A stretch of 30,755 nt of DNA from DATIUV01 sp049322755 (GTDB taxonomy: Bacteria > Pseudomonadota > Gammaproteobacteria > Burkholderiales > UBA6910). The translations under genes and the position numbers were made by a program. The stretch is taken from assembly GCA_049322755.1 (NCBI GenBank), contig JBMOQX010000068.1, forward strand, positions 1-30,755. Direction: 5' to 3'. Below are positions 1 to 6,854 of the stretch, in pieces (position 1 is the first letter of the stretch; the number at the start of each line of letters is the position of its first letter). The notes under the pieces were generated by a model. The model was given only the letters and a program-made list of their open reading frames with translations. It was not told where the DNA came from and searched no databases.

Positions 1-490
1 CGACGCTGCCCACCACCGCGACGGTGACCGCGGGGCCCGCCACCGCGCCCAGGCTGCCGCCGGCGGCGATGGGGCCGAACAGCCGTTTGGCCTGGCCGGT
101 GTCGAACAGGTCGGTCATGAAACTCCAGAACACCGACACCACGAACAGGTTGAAGACGCTGACCCAGACGAAGAACGCGATGGCCACCGCCGGCCGCTCG
201 ACGCCCGCGGCGAACAGCGCCCAGAACACCGCCAGGTTGAGCGCGAAGAACACGTACACGCCCGGCAGCAGCCGCCGCAGCGGAAAGCGCGAAACCGCCC
301 AGCCGTATACCGGCACCGCGGCCAGCATGGCGGCGAACGTGGCGGTGAACGTCCACGGCAGGTTTTCGACGCCGCCCTGGATGCCCATTTCGTCGCGCAG
401 CGGCCGCAGCACATAGTAGCTCGCCAGCAGGCAGAAGAAGTAGACGAACGCCAGCGCCACGGCGGCGAATTCGCCGGGACGCAGGTCCAT
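1..490 (-). CDS. MFS transporter, NTP/NDP-exchanger-like (partial, 3' end missing)
   Basis: The minus strand is open from ATG at 490 to the left edge, about 163 codons. The product is strongly hydrophobic with about five membrane helices. It starts MDLRPGEFAAVALAFVYFF and carries the segment YYVLRPLRDEMG near residues 25-36, followed by a conserved FWSFMTDLFD segment and a glycine-rich FGPIAAGGSLGA stretch. These features resemble the MFS-like proteins related to ATP/ADP (NTP/NDP) exchange transporters found in many Proteobacteria; the substrate cannot be told here. It is divergent from azlC, with about 138 bp between the starts. There is no good Shine-Dalgarno before ATG 490, and an in-frame GTG at 520 is an alternative start that adds ten residues. 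The C-terminal half lies outside the window. Confidence 0.72.
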   Translation of the reverse strand, partial: MDLRPGEFAAVALAFVYFFCLLASYYVLRPLRDEMGIQGGVENLPWTFTATFAAMLAAVPVYGWAVSRFPLRRLLPGVYVFFALNLAVFWALFAAGVERPAVAIAFFVWVSVFNLFVVSVFWSFMTDLFDTGQAKRLFGPIAAGGSLGAVAGPAVTVAVVGSV

Positions 491-610
491 GGCGTGTCGG
501 GCGCTGGCGAGGGCGGTCACGGCGGGGGCGGGCAAATGGACTGTGCGCAGAAGAGGCTATGGTGAGCCGCCGCGTGCGGCCGGTGCAAGCGGCGGTGTCG
601 CGGCGGCGCC

Positions 611-619
611 TGTTAGAAT
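611..619 (+). promoter_or_regulatory. Extended -10 promoter candidate for azlC
   Basis: TGTTAGAAT fits an extended -10 element (TGn followed by TAGAAT at 614-619). No convincing -35 is seen. Transcription would start around 626, only a few bases before the azlC ATG at 629, so the mRNA would be leaderless or nearly so. This is inferred from motif and position only. Confidence 0.35.
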
Positions 620-628
620 GGCGCCGCC

Positions 629-1351
629 ATGGCCGAAGTTCGCGCGTTTCCCGACAATCGCAGCGCTCTCGTCGCCGGCGCGCGCAACGCGCTGGGCGCG
701 CCGGCGCTGGTGCTGTTCGCCGGCATGATCGGCTTCGGCGCCCTGGGTCAGGCCAGCGGCCTGAGCGTGTGGGTCACGTCCGCCACCAGCCTGCTCATCT
801 ACGCGCTGCCGGGGCAGGTGGTGTTCGTCGAGATGGTGGCGGTGGGCGCCTCGGGCGTCGCCGTTTTTCTCGCGGTGTCCTTCACCGCGGCGCGCTTCCT
901 TCCGATGACGCTCACGCTCATGCCCGAGGTTCCCGCGGCCGACCGCAGGCGCAGCCTCTACGCCCTGGCGCACCTGGTGTCGATGACCAGCTGGGCGGTG
1001 ATGATGAAGGATTTCCAGCGCCTGACGCCCGAGCGGCGTCTGGCGTACTTCACCGGGTTCGGGCTGGTGTGCTGGGGCGTCGCGGTGCCCGGCACGGTGC
1101 TCGGCTACCTGCTGGCGGGGCGCGTGCCGACGGCGCTCACGGCGGGGCTGGTGTTCCTGAACCCGCTGTTCTTCCTGCTCATGTTCGCGGAGGTGCGCCA
1201 GCGCGCGAGCCGCCTGGCGCTGATCGTCGGCGGCGTCAGCGGTCCCATCGTGCATCTGTGGGCGCCGGGCTGGAGCATCATCGTTTGCGGTCTTCTCGGC
1301 GGGACCGCGGCGTTCCTGCTGGACCGGGTGATTTACGGCTATGGCCGGTGA
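629..1351 (+). CDS. azlC: AzlC family branched-chain amino acid exporter, large subunit
   Basis: The 240-aa protein has six to seven predicted membrane helices. It contains the typical AzlC region: an N-terminal ALVLFAGMIGFGALG helix, a following helix with YALPGQVVFVEM, and an RFLPMTLTLMPEV segment around residues 90-105. AzlC pairs with the small AzlD protein to export branched-chain or other hydrophobic amino acids (YgaZ/YgaH in E. coli). The next gene is azlD and overlaps this one by 11 nt, which fits a translationally coupled two-subunit exporter. The ATG at 629 sits just behind a -10-like element and lacks an obvious Shine-Dalgarno, so a leaderless start is possible. The actual substrate is not shown by the sequence. 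Confidence 0.9.
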   Translation: MAEVRAFPDNRSALVAGARNALGAPALVLFAGMIGFGALGQASGLSVWVTSATSLLIYALPGQVVFVEMVAVGASGVAVFLAVSFTAARFLPMTLTLMPEVPAADRRRSLYALAHLVSMTSWAVMMKDFQRLTPERRLAYFTGFGLVCWGVAVPGTVLGYLLAGRVPTALTAGLVFLNPLFFLLMFAEVRQRASRLALIVGGVSGPIVHLWAPGWSIIVCGLLGGTAAFLLDRVIYGYGR

Positions 1352-1685
1352 CCTCGCGCGCTCCGGCCTCGGTCCCTGGCTGCTGCTGCTGGCGGCGGTC
1401 GCGGGAACCTATGTCTGGCGCGGCCTCGGCATCGCGCTGGCGGGACGGCTCAAACGCGACAGCCTGCTGTTCCAGTGGATCACCTGCGTCACCTACGCGA
1501 TGCTGGCCGCGCTGGTGGTCCGCATCATCATCCTGCCCGTGGGCATGCTGGCGGAGATTCCGCTCGCTTACCGGCTGATCGCATCCTGCGTCGCCTTCGG
1601 CATCATGGTGATGCGGCGCGGCGCGCTGGTGCCGGCACTGCTTGCCGGCACGGTGCTCACCGTCCTGTTCGCCGCCTACGGCTGA
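1341..1685 (+). CDS. azlD: AzlD family branched-chain amino acid exporter, small subunit
   Basis: This 114-aa hydrophobic protein has about four membrane helices and matches the AzlD/YgaH pattern: an N-terminal helix ending in TYVWRGLG, a middle FQWITCVTYAMLAALVVRI helix, and a C-terminal helix pair with RRGALVPALLAGT. It is the small partner of AzlC. Its ATG lies inside the last codons of azlC (11-nt overlap), which indicates translational coupling and equal production of the two subunits. Its 3' end overlaps the convergent MFS gene by 10 nt, so the two transcripts run into each other without room for an intergenic terminator. Confidence 0.88.
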   Translation: MAGDLARSGLGPWLLLLAAVAGTYVWRGLGIALAGRLKRDSLLFQWITCVTYAMLAALVVRIIILPVGMLAEIPLAYRLIASCVAFGIMVMRRGALVPALLAGTVLTVLFAAYG

Positions 1686-2869
1686 AGTTCGCGCTGCGGC
1701 GCCTCCCGGCGCTGGGTCAGCAGCCACAGCGTTGCCAGGGTGGTGACCACCAGGAACGGCAGCGACCACCAGTTGAGCGCGTCCCATCCGGTGCTGGTGA
1801 CGAGCGCGCCGGATGAAAACGACGACGCCGCCATGGTGAGAAAGACCAGGAGATCGTTGACGCCCTGGGTCTTGGCCTTCTCCGCCGGCGTGTAGGCCTC
1901 GGTGAGCAGCGTCGTGCCGCCGATGAAGAGGAAGTTCCAGCCTACGCCCAGCAGCACCAGCGCTGCCCAGAAGCTCACCAGGTCGGTGCCCGACAGGGCG
2001 AAGGCGACGCACACGAACATCAGCGCGGCGCCCACGAGCATCACCTGCAGGACGCCGAAGCGCCGGATCAGCGAGCCGGTGAAGAACGAGGGCAGGAACA
2101 TGCCGATCACGTGCCATTCCAGCACGAAGGCGGCGTCGTCGTAGTGATGGTGGTGATGGTGGGTCATGGCGATCGGGGTCGCCGTCATCAGCAGGTTCAT
2201 CACGCCGTAGCCCACCATGGCGGAGATCACCGCCACCACGAACACCGGCTGCGCCATGATGGCGCGCAACGGCCGGCCGGTCTCGCGGCGCTCGTGCTCC
2301 GGGAGCGTGGGAATCTGGATCCAGCGCAGGATTGCGATCGCCACCGCGGCGAACGCGATCAGGGACAGGTAGGTGCCGAGATACGTCACCGGCAGCAGTT
2401 CGCGCGTGAGCTTGCTGGTCTCGGGGCCGACGATGCCGCCCACGATGCCGCCGGCCATCACCAGCGAGATCGCCTTGCTCTTGAAGTCCATCGCGGCGGT
2501 GTCCGCGGCGGCAAAGCGGTAATAGGCGCCGGCGGCGTTGTAGACGCCGGACACCAGCGTGCCCAGGCACAGCAGCCAGAACATGCCCAGCCAGACCGCC
2601 AGCGCGCACAGCGCCGCGCCCGCCATGCCGGCCGCCGCACCAGCGGTGAAACCGGCGCGGCGGCCGGCGCGGCGCATGTACATGGAGACAGGATAGGTGG
2701 ACAGGGCGGCGCCCACCACGTAGCCGGTCACCGGCAGCGTGGCCAGCGCGGGGCTGGGCGCCAGCGCGAAGCCGGCAAGGCCGTTGATCGCGATCAGGAT
2801 GACGTTGTTGGTGAACAGCAGCGCCTGGGATGCGGTCAGGAGGGCGACGTTTCGGCGGGCAGGATCCAT
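1676..2869 (-). CDS. MFS transporter with a natural hexahistidine loop
   Basis: The 397-aa protein has about twelve predicted membrane helices, the usual size for a major facilitator. After the sixth helix comes a charged loop (residues about 190-205, LPEHERRETGRPLR), the typical central linker. The segments EWHVIGMFLPSFFTGSLIRR and GVGWNFLFIGGTTLLTEAYT resemble a proteobacterial MFS group that includes RfnT-like riboflavin transporters, but the substrate is uncertain. Residues 237-242 are six consecutive histidines, just after TATPIAMT and before YDDAAFV, in a loop between two C-terminal-half helices. A metal-related role is possible but only inferred. The ATG at 2869 follows an AT-rich CATTAT element by 6 nt and lacks a Shine-Dalgarno, suggesting a leaderless message. 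It converges on azlD with a 10-nt overlap. Confidence 0.88.
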   Translation of the reverse strand: MDPARRNVALLTASQALLFTNNVILIAINGLAGFALAPSPALATLPVTGYVVGAALSTYPVSMYMRRAGRRAGFTAGAAAGMAGAALCALAVWLGMFWLLCLGTLVSGVYNAAGAYYRFAAADTAAMDFKSKAISLVMAGGIVGGIVGPETSKLTRELLPVTYLGTYLSLIAFAAVAIAILRWIQIPTLPEHERRETGRPLRAIMAQPVFVVAVISAMVGYGVMNLLMTATPIAMTHHHHHHYDDAAFVLEWHVIGMFLPSFFTGSLIRRFGVLQVMLVGAALMFVCVAFALSGTDLVSFWAALVLLGVGWNFLFIGGTTLLTEAYTPAEKAKTQGVNDLLVFLTMAASSFSSGALVTSTGWDALNWWSLPFLVVTTLATLWLLTQRREAPQRELQP

Positions 2870-2874
2870 GCGGC

Positions 2875-2880
2875 TATAAT
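2875..2880 (+). promoter_or_regulatory. TATAAT -10-like hexamer (weak candidate)
   Basis: A perfect TATAAT lies on the plus strand in the gap between the MFS start (2869) and the small gene at 3023. No good -35 is visible 16-18 nt upstream. If active it would give a leader of about 135 nt for the 3023 gene. The overlapping minus-strand sequence may instead serve the MFS gene, so direction is uncertain. Confidence 0.22.
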
Positions 2881-3022
2881 GATGACGCCGTCCCGGGTCC
2901 GGCGCGGACCCCTCCGCGGAACTTCGGCGGTGGCGGCAAAGGCGCCAAGGTTAGCGCAACGCCGCCCGCCGTGCCACAGCCGGGGCGCGTAACGGGGATA
3001 ACGCGAGCACAGGAGAAGCGCC

Positions 3023-3286
3023 ATGAAGGAAGAAACCACGCTCAAGCTGCTGACCAACCTTGACCGCACCGCGGTGGAGCGGCTGCTCGAGGAGGTGCGG
3101 GCGCTGGCGCAGGAGAAGGGGATGGGCGACATCGCCGCGCTGTTCGCGGACCCGGGGAGCGCGAGCCGCGCCGACCTGGAGCGCAGCGTCAACGAGGCGA
3201 TCCGGCAGCTGCGGGGCAACGACGACACCCAGTCGATGAGCGCCAACCTCGAGATGGTGCTGATCAACCTGCCGAACCTGAAGTGA
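3023..3286 (+). CDS. Small helical protein of unknown function
   Basis: The 87-aa product is acidic, soluble-looking and mostly helical. It begins MKEETTLKLLTNLDRTAVER, has a Leu/Glu-rich helix (residues about 15-35), an ALFADPG turn near residue 45, and ends in MVLINLPNLK. I do not recognise a named family. The start is supported by an AGGAG ribosome site about 6 nt before ATG 3023, and the open frame shows the expected high-GC third codon positions. It is the first gene of a chain leading through a 13-codon minicistron to a nitrilase, all linked by GTGA overlaps, so co-expression with the nitrilase is likely. No signal peptide or membrane segment is seen. Confidence 0.75.
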   Translation: MKEETTLKLLTNLDRTAVERLLEEVRALAQEKGMGDIAALFADPGSASRADLERSVNEAIRQLRGNDDTQSMSANLEMVLINLPNLK

Positions 3287-3324
3287 GCGGCGCCGCGCCT
3301 TCCGCCGCGCCGGCGGCCGCGTGA
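3283..3324 (+). CDS. Possible 13-codon linking minicistron
   Basis: A GTG at 3283 overlaps the stop of the upstream small gene (GTGA). It opens a 13-codon frame (VSGAAPSAAPAAA), and the TGA at 3322-3324 overlaps the nitrilase GTG start at 3321, again as GTGA. A ribosome could step through both overlaps. The peptide itself is low-complexity and unlikely to have a function; any role would be in coupling. This is inference from sequence arrangement. Confidence 0.25.
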   Translation: MSGAAPSAAPAAA

Positions 3325-4277
3325 ACCCCGTTACCGCCGCCGTGGTCCAGGCCGCGCCGGTGGCGTTCGAGCGCGAGCGCACGCTGGCCAAAGTGCGCGA
3401 CCTCGCCGCCGACGCCGCCCGCAGCGGCGCGAAGATCGTGCTGTTCCCGGAGGCCTTCGTTTCCGCCTATCCCAACGGCGCCGACTTCGGCGCCCGCGTC
3501 GGTTCGCGCACGCCCGAGGGCCGCGACGAATTCCGGCGCTATTTCGAATCGTCGGTGGACGTGCCCGGGCCGGCGGTGGATTTCCTGGCGCAGGTGGCGA
3601 AGGAAAACGCCATCTATCTGGTGATCGGCGTCATCGAGCGCGAGATCGGCACGCTTTACTGTACCGTGCTGTTCTTCGCGCCCGACGGGGCCTATCTCGG
3701 CAAGCATCGCAAGCTCATGCCCACCGCGGTGGAGCGCCTGGTGTGGGGCTTCGGCGACGGCTCCACGCTGCCGGTGTACGACACGCCCCACGGGCGCCTG
3801 GGCGCGGTGATCTGCTGGGAAAACTACATGCCGCTGCTGCGCATGGCGATGTACGCCAAGAACATCCAGATCTGGTGCGCGCCCACCGCCGACGGCCGCG
3901 CCACCTGGCTGCCCAGCATGCAGCACGTGGCGCTGGAGGGCCGCTGTTTCGTGCTCTCGTGCAACCAGTTCACCCGCCGCCGCGACTTTCCGGCGGATTT
4001 CAACCTCGCCCAGGGCGGCGATCCCGACACCGTCATCGCCAGCGGCGGCAGCTGTATCGTCGATCCGCTGGGCCGGGTGCTGGCGGGGCCGCTGCGCGAG
4101 GCCGAGGGCATCCTCATCGCCGAGCTGGATCGCGACGAGATCGCGCGCGGCAAATACGACTTCGACGTGGTGGGCCATTACGCGCGCCCCGACGTGTTCC
4201 GTCTGCACGTGAACGAGGCGCCGCAGCCGGCAGTGGTGACGCGCACGGCGGGGGATGTTTCGGGAGGCGCGGCGTGA
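3321..4277 (+). CDS. Nitrilase (carbon-nitrogen hydrolase superfamily)
   Basis: The 318-aa protein has the nitrilase alpha-beta-beta-alpha fold signatures and the complete catalytic set: Glu44 (LFPEAF), Lys131 (HRKLMPT) and Cys165 (VICWENYMP). The CWENYMP block, with a later ALEGRCFVLSCNQF segment, is typical of true nitrilase-branch enzymes (aliphatic or aryl nitrilases, cyanide hydrolases) rather than of amidases or omega-amidases. These convert a nitrile to the carboxylic acid and ammonia through a cysteine thioester. It is cytoplasmic with no signal peptide. The substrate cannot be read from sequence. The start is GTG 3321 with no clear Shine-Dalgarno; it overlaps the stop of a 13-codon minicistron. 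Its own stop overlaps the GTG of the next lipoprotein gene. The length is slightly short for nitrilases that form helical filaments (about 330-380 aa). Confidence 0.92.
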   Translation: MNPVTAAVVQAAPVAFERERTLAKVRDLAADAARSGAKIVLFPEAFVSAYPNGADFGARVGSRTPEGRDEFRRYFESSVDVPGPAVDFLAQVAKENAIYLVIGVIEREIGTLYCTVLFFAPDGAYLGKHRKLMPTAVERLVWGFGDGSTLPVYDTPHGRLGAVICWENYMPLLRMAMYAKNIQIWCAPTADGRATWLPSMQHVALEGRCFVLSCNQFTRRRDFPADFNLAQGGDPDTVIASGGSCIVDPLGRVLAGPLREAEGILIAELDRDEIARGKYDFDVVGHYARPDVFRLHVNEAPQPAVVTRTAGDVSGGAA

Positions 4278-4519
4278 GCGCCCCGGCGCGCGCCATCCTG
4301 GCCTCGGTGGCGCTGCTGCTGGCGGCATGCGCGGCGCCGCCCGCGCGCTATGTCGGCGTCGAGCACGACTCGCATCGGGGGACGCGCGGGGTCGCCGGCG
4401 TGCGCGGCGACGGACCGGCCGTGTCCAACCCGTCTCCGGGCACCGGCACCGGCGAGACGCGGGCCGAGCCGCTGTCCGAGGTGCGGATCTTCTACGACAT
4501 CAACGTCGAGGTCCGGTAG
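4274..4519 (+). CDS. Small lipoprotein of unknown function
   Basis: An 81-aa frame starts at GTG 4274, overlapping the nitrilase stop by 4 nt (GTGA). The N-terminus is a lipoprotein signal: one arginine, a hydrophobic ILASVALLLAAC stretch, and lipobox LAAC with the lipidated cysteine at residue 19. The mature part is short and charged, with a Gly/Thr-rich turn (GTGTGE) and the C-terminal motif VRIFYDINVEVR, which looks like one or two beta strands. No family is recognised. The coupling to the nitrilase implies shared expression, although one product is cytoplasmic and the other membrane-anchored. The signal peptide, the overlap and GC-rich third positions support a real gene despite its size. 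Confidence 0.65.
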   Translation: MSAPARAILASVALLLAACAAPPARYVGVEHDSHRGTRGVAGVRGDGPAVSNPSPGTGTGETRAEPLSEVRIFYDINVEVR

Positions 4520-4631
4520 GGGCGCTCCGGAAGGCCGCCGTTCGACGGGCCGGCGGCAGTGCCGCGATCCCTGCGCTTGGCGGCATCCTCTTCCCGGAAC
4601 GGACCGGCGACCGACTCTCCAATCCCGCGAC

Positions 4632-5642
4632 ATGGATCTGCTCACCCAAGGCCTGCTCGGCGCCGCCCTGGCGCAGGCGGGCGCCCCGCCCCGGGATGCC
4701 CGCGTCGCCGCCGGCGTCGGCTTCGGCGCCGGCCTGCTGGCGGATGCCGATGCGCTGATCCGGAGCGGGCAGGATCCGCTGCTGGTCCTGGAGTACCACC
4801 GCCACTTCACCCATGCGCTGGTCTTCATCCCGGTCGGGGCGCTGGTGGCGGCCCTGCTGCTGTGGCCGCTCCTGCGCAAGCGCCTGTCGTTTCCCCGGCT
4901 TTACGGATACGCGCTGCTCGGCTACGGCCTGGCGGGGTTGCTGGACGCGTGCACCAGCTACGGCACCCTCCTGCTCTGGCCGTTCTCCGACGAGCGGGTC
5001 GCATGGAGCATCATCGCCATCGTCGATCCGGTGTTCACGCTGCTGCTGCTCGGGTCGCTGGCCATCGGTTGGCGGGGGCGGCGGCCGGCGGCGGCGCGCG
5101 TCGGGCTCGCCCTGGCGGCAGCCTACCTGGCGCTCGGCGTGGTGCAGCACCTGCGCGCGCTGGATGTCGCGCGGGAGCTGGCGGCGAGCCGCGGCCACCC
5201 CGCCCAGCGCCTGCTGGTGAAGCCCACGATGGGGAACCTGGTCCTGTGGCGCTCCGTCTATGTGCACGGCGGCCGCGCCTACGCCGACGGCGTGCGCGTG
5301 GGCTTGCCGGGCAACGTGCGGGTGTTCCCCGGCGAATCGGCGCCGCTGGTGGACGGCAGCGCGCCGCTGCCGGCGGCACCGGCGGGCTCGGTGGCACTGG
5401 AGGACGTGCGCCGCTTCGTGCGATTCTCCGACGGCTACGCGGCGCTGCATCCGACCCGCCCGTACTTCATCGGGGACGTGCGCTACGCCATGCTGCCCAC
5501 CAGCGTGATGCCGCTGTGGGGCGTGGCGCTGGATCCGGCCGATCCTGACGCCCATGCCCGCTTCGTCGCCGACCGCACGCTCACGCCGGCCATGCGGCAG
5601 CGGTTTTTCGACATGCTGCTGGGCCGCAGCCCGAATGGCTAG
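4632..5642 (+). CDS. Membrane-bound metal-dependent hydrolase, YdjM/LexA-binding type
   Basis: The 336-aa protein starts MDLLTQGLLGAALAQAG, the family's typical MDxLTQ opening, followed by LLADADAL (residues about 37-44) and EYHRHFTHALVF, the histidine-containing signature of YdjM-like (DUF457) hydrolases. Four to five membrane helices follow in the first 190 residues, with a conserved LDACTSYGTLLLWPFSD segment. The C-terminal 150 residues are soluble, as in the longer proteobacterial members of this family. Biochemical function is poorly known; E. coli YdjM is LexA-regulated. ATG 4632 was chosen because it gives the family N-terminus, although the open frame extends further upstream and no strong Shine-Dalgarno is present. 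It lies 112 nt after the lipoprotein gene. Confidence 0.85.
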   Translation: MDLLTQGLLGAALAQAGAPPRDARVAAGVGFGAGLLADADALIRSGQDPLLVLEYHRHFTHALVFIPVGALVAALLLWPLLRKRLSFPRLYGYALLGYGLAGLLDACTSYGTLLLWPFSDERVAWSIIAIVDPVFTLLLLGSLAIGWRGRRPAAARVGLALAAAYLALGVVQHLRALDVARELAASRGHPAQRLLVKPTMGNLVLWRSVYVHGGRAYADGVRVGLPGNVRVFPGESAPLVDGSAPLPAAPAGSVALEDVRRFVRFSDGYAALHPTRPYFIGDVRYAMLPTSVMPLWGVALDPADPDAHARFVADRTLTPAMRQRFFDMLLGRSPNG

Positions 5643-5661
5643 CCCGGCGTACGCCGATGGA

Positions 5662-5686
5662 TGTATTCCGGCCCGGGTCCGGATAC
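5662..5686 (+). other. Interrupted palindrome downstream of the YdjM-like gene
   Basis: GTATtCCGG and CCGGATAC flank a seven-base CCCGGGT loop, giving an 8-bp stem with one bulged base. It lies about 20 bp after the stop codon but has no T tract, so it is not a classical intrinsic terminator. It may be an RNA-stabilising hairpin or a protein site. The rest of the 5643-5867 gap holds GC-rich inverted repeats (for example CCGGCGG/CCGCCGG at 5766-5780) and no convincing gene. Confidence 0.25.
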
Positions 5687-5832
5687 CGTAGCATGGCGCC
5701 ATGAACCGTTCCCATCGTGGCCTCCCGGGCCATCGGCAGCGGCGTGCGGCGCCCCCGCCGCCCGGCCGGCGGTCCGCCGGCGGCGGCGATACCTGACGCG
5801 GCATCCGCGTAGGCACGGGCAGGCGCCGGGCG

Positions 5833-5838
5833 CATAAT
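5833..5838 (+). promoter_or_regulatory. -10 candidate for the GNAT gene
   Basis: CATAAT is placed 29 nt before the acetyltransferase ATG, in the only AT-containing stretch of this intergenic region. No recognisable -35 is present. It would give a short leader of about 23 nt. Weak evidence. Confidence 0.25.
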
Positions 5839-5867
5839 GCGCGCGTGCGCCTGAACCGACGCCTTTG

Positions 5868-6338
5868 ATGCATCCCAGTCCTTCCCTCACCTTCCGCCGC
5901 GCCGGCCGCGACGACGTGCCCGCCATCGTGCGGCTGCTGGCCGACGACCCGTTGGACGCGGCGCGCGAGCGCAGCGACGACCCGCTGCCGGAGTCGTACT
6001 ACCGCGCCTTCGCCGCGATCGAGCGCGACCCCAACCAGGAGCTCACCGTGGTGGAGCGCGACGGCCAGGTGGTGGGGGTGCTGCAGATCACCTTCATTCC
6101 CTATCTCACTTACCAGGGCGGCTGGCGCGCCCAGATCGAAGGCGTGCGGGTGGCGAGCGAGCTGCGCGCCAGCGGCGTGGGCCGCTCGCTGTGCGAGTGG
6201 GCCATCGCCCGGGCCCGCGGCAGGGGCTGCCACATGGTGCAGCTCACCACCGACAAGACCCGGTCCGATGCGCTCCGGTTCTACGAGGCGCTGGGGTTCG
6301 AGCCGACGCACGAGGGCATGAAGCTGCATCTGGACTGA
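5868..6338 (+). CDS. GNAT family N-acetyltransferase
   Basis: The 156-aa protein has the GNAT fold order: an N-terminal LTFRRAGRDDVPAIVRLL strand-helix, a central VVERDGQVVGVLQITF beta hairpin, and acetyl-CoA motif A around residues 85-110 with VRVASELRASGVGRSLCEWA (the R/Q-x-x-G-x-G/A type loop SGVGRS). It ends in the usual RFYEALGFEPTHEGMKLHL segment. It probably transfers an acetyl group from acetyl-CoA to a small molecule or protein amine; the acceptor is unknown. The ATG at 5868 is preferred to a TTG immediately before it. A downstream 31-codon frame overlaps its stop codon. Confidence 0.9.
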   Translation: MHPSPSLTFRRAGRDDVPAIVRLLADDPLDAARERSDDPLPESYYRAFAAIERDPNQELTVVERDGQVVGVLQITFIPYLTYQGGWRAQIEGVRVASELRASGVGRSLCEWAIARARGRGCHMVQLTTDKTRSDALRFYEALGFEPTHEGMKLHLD

Positions 6339-6433
6339 TCCCGCTCGTCGGCCTCGCCTGCGTGGGGTGGGGCTACGTGCTGGGATGGCTCGGGCGCCAC
6401 GGCTGGCTGCCCGCCATGGAGGAGGGTTGAGCG

Positions 6434-6823
6434 ATGCGCCGGGCGTCCGGGTTCCTTGCGGCGGCCGTGCTGGCCCTGGCGGCGTGCGCGCCGGCGCCCG
6501 AGCGCCTGCACGCCCCGGGGCAGGTCCAGCATGTGGTGGTGGCCTGGCTCAAGGAGCCCGGCAACGCGGAGCACCGGCGGCAGCTGATCGAGGCGTCCCG
6601 CGCGCTGGCGTCGATTCCCGGGGTGGTGCGGGTGTCCGCCGGGGAGCCGCTGCCGAAACGGCGGCCGGTGGAGGACGACTCCTACGACGTGGCGGTGGTG
6701 TTCACCTTCGCCGACCGCGCGGCGCTGGACGTCTACCAGGTTCATCCCGAGCACCTGCGCGCCATCGAACAGGTGCTGCGGCCGCTGGTGCGTCGCATTG
6801 TGGTGTACGACTTCGTCGAGTAA
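6434..6823 (+). CDS. Lipoprotein with Dabb (stress-responsive A/B barrel) domain
   Basis: The 129-aa protein begins with a lipoprotein signal (MRRASGFLAAAVLALAAC), lipobox LAAC with Cys18. The mature part matches the Dabb fold: VQHVVVAWLKEPGN, a helix, IPGVVRVSAGEPLP, and DVAVVFTFADRAALDVYQVHPEH, with the conserved His-Val start and the Y-x-x-HP-x-H segment. Dabb domains form dimeric alpha-beta barrels; most are of unknown role or small cyclases/stress proteins, and they are usually cytoplasmic, so a lipidated, probably periplasmic copy is somewhat unusual. A strong GGAGGAGGG ribosome site precedes ATG 6434. It is followed at 31 nt by the oxidoreductase gene, probably in the same transcript. 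Confidence 0.83.
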   Translation: MRRASGFLAAAVLALAACAPAPERLHAPGQVQHVVVAWLKEPGNAEHRRQLIEASRALASIPGVVRVSAGEPLPKRRPVEDDSYDVAVVFTFADRAALDVYQVHPEHLRAIEQVLRPLVRRIVVYDFVE

Positions 6824-6854
6824 ATTCCGGGTTTCCCCTGCGAGGCAACCGGCG

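Noticed and set aside
5766..5780. Perfect GC inverted repeat CCGGCGG-T-CCGCCGG as a terminator
   Set aside because: One-base loop and no T tract; in GC-rich DNA such palindromes occur by chance.
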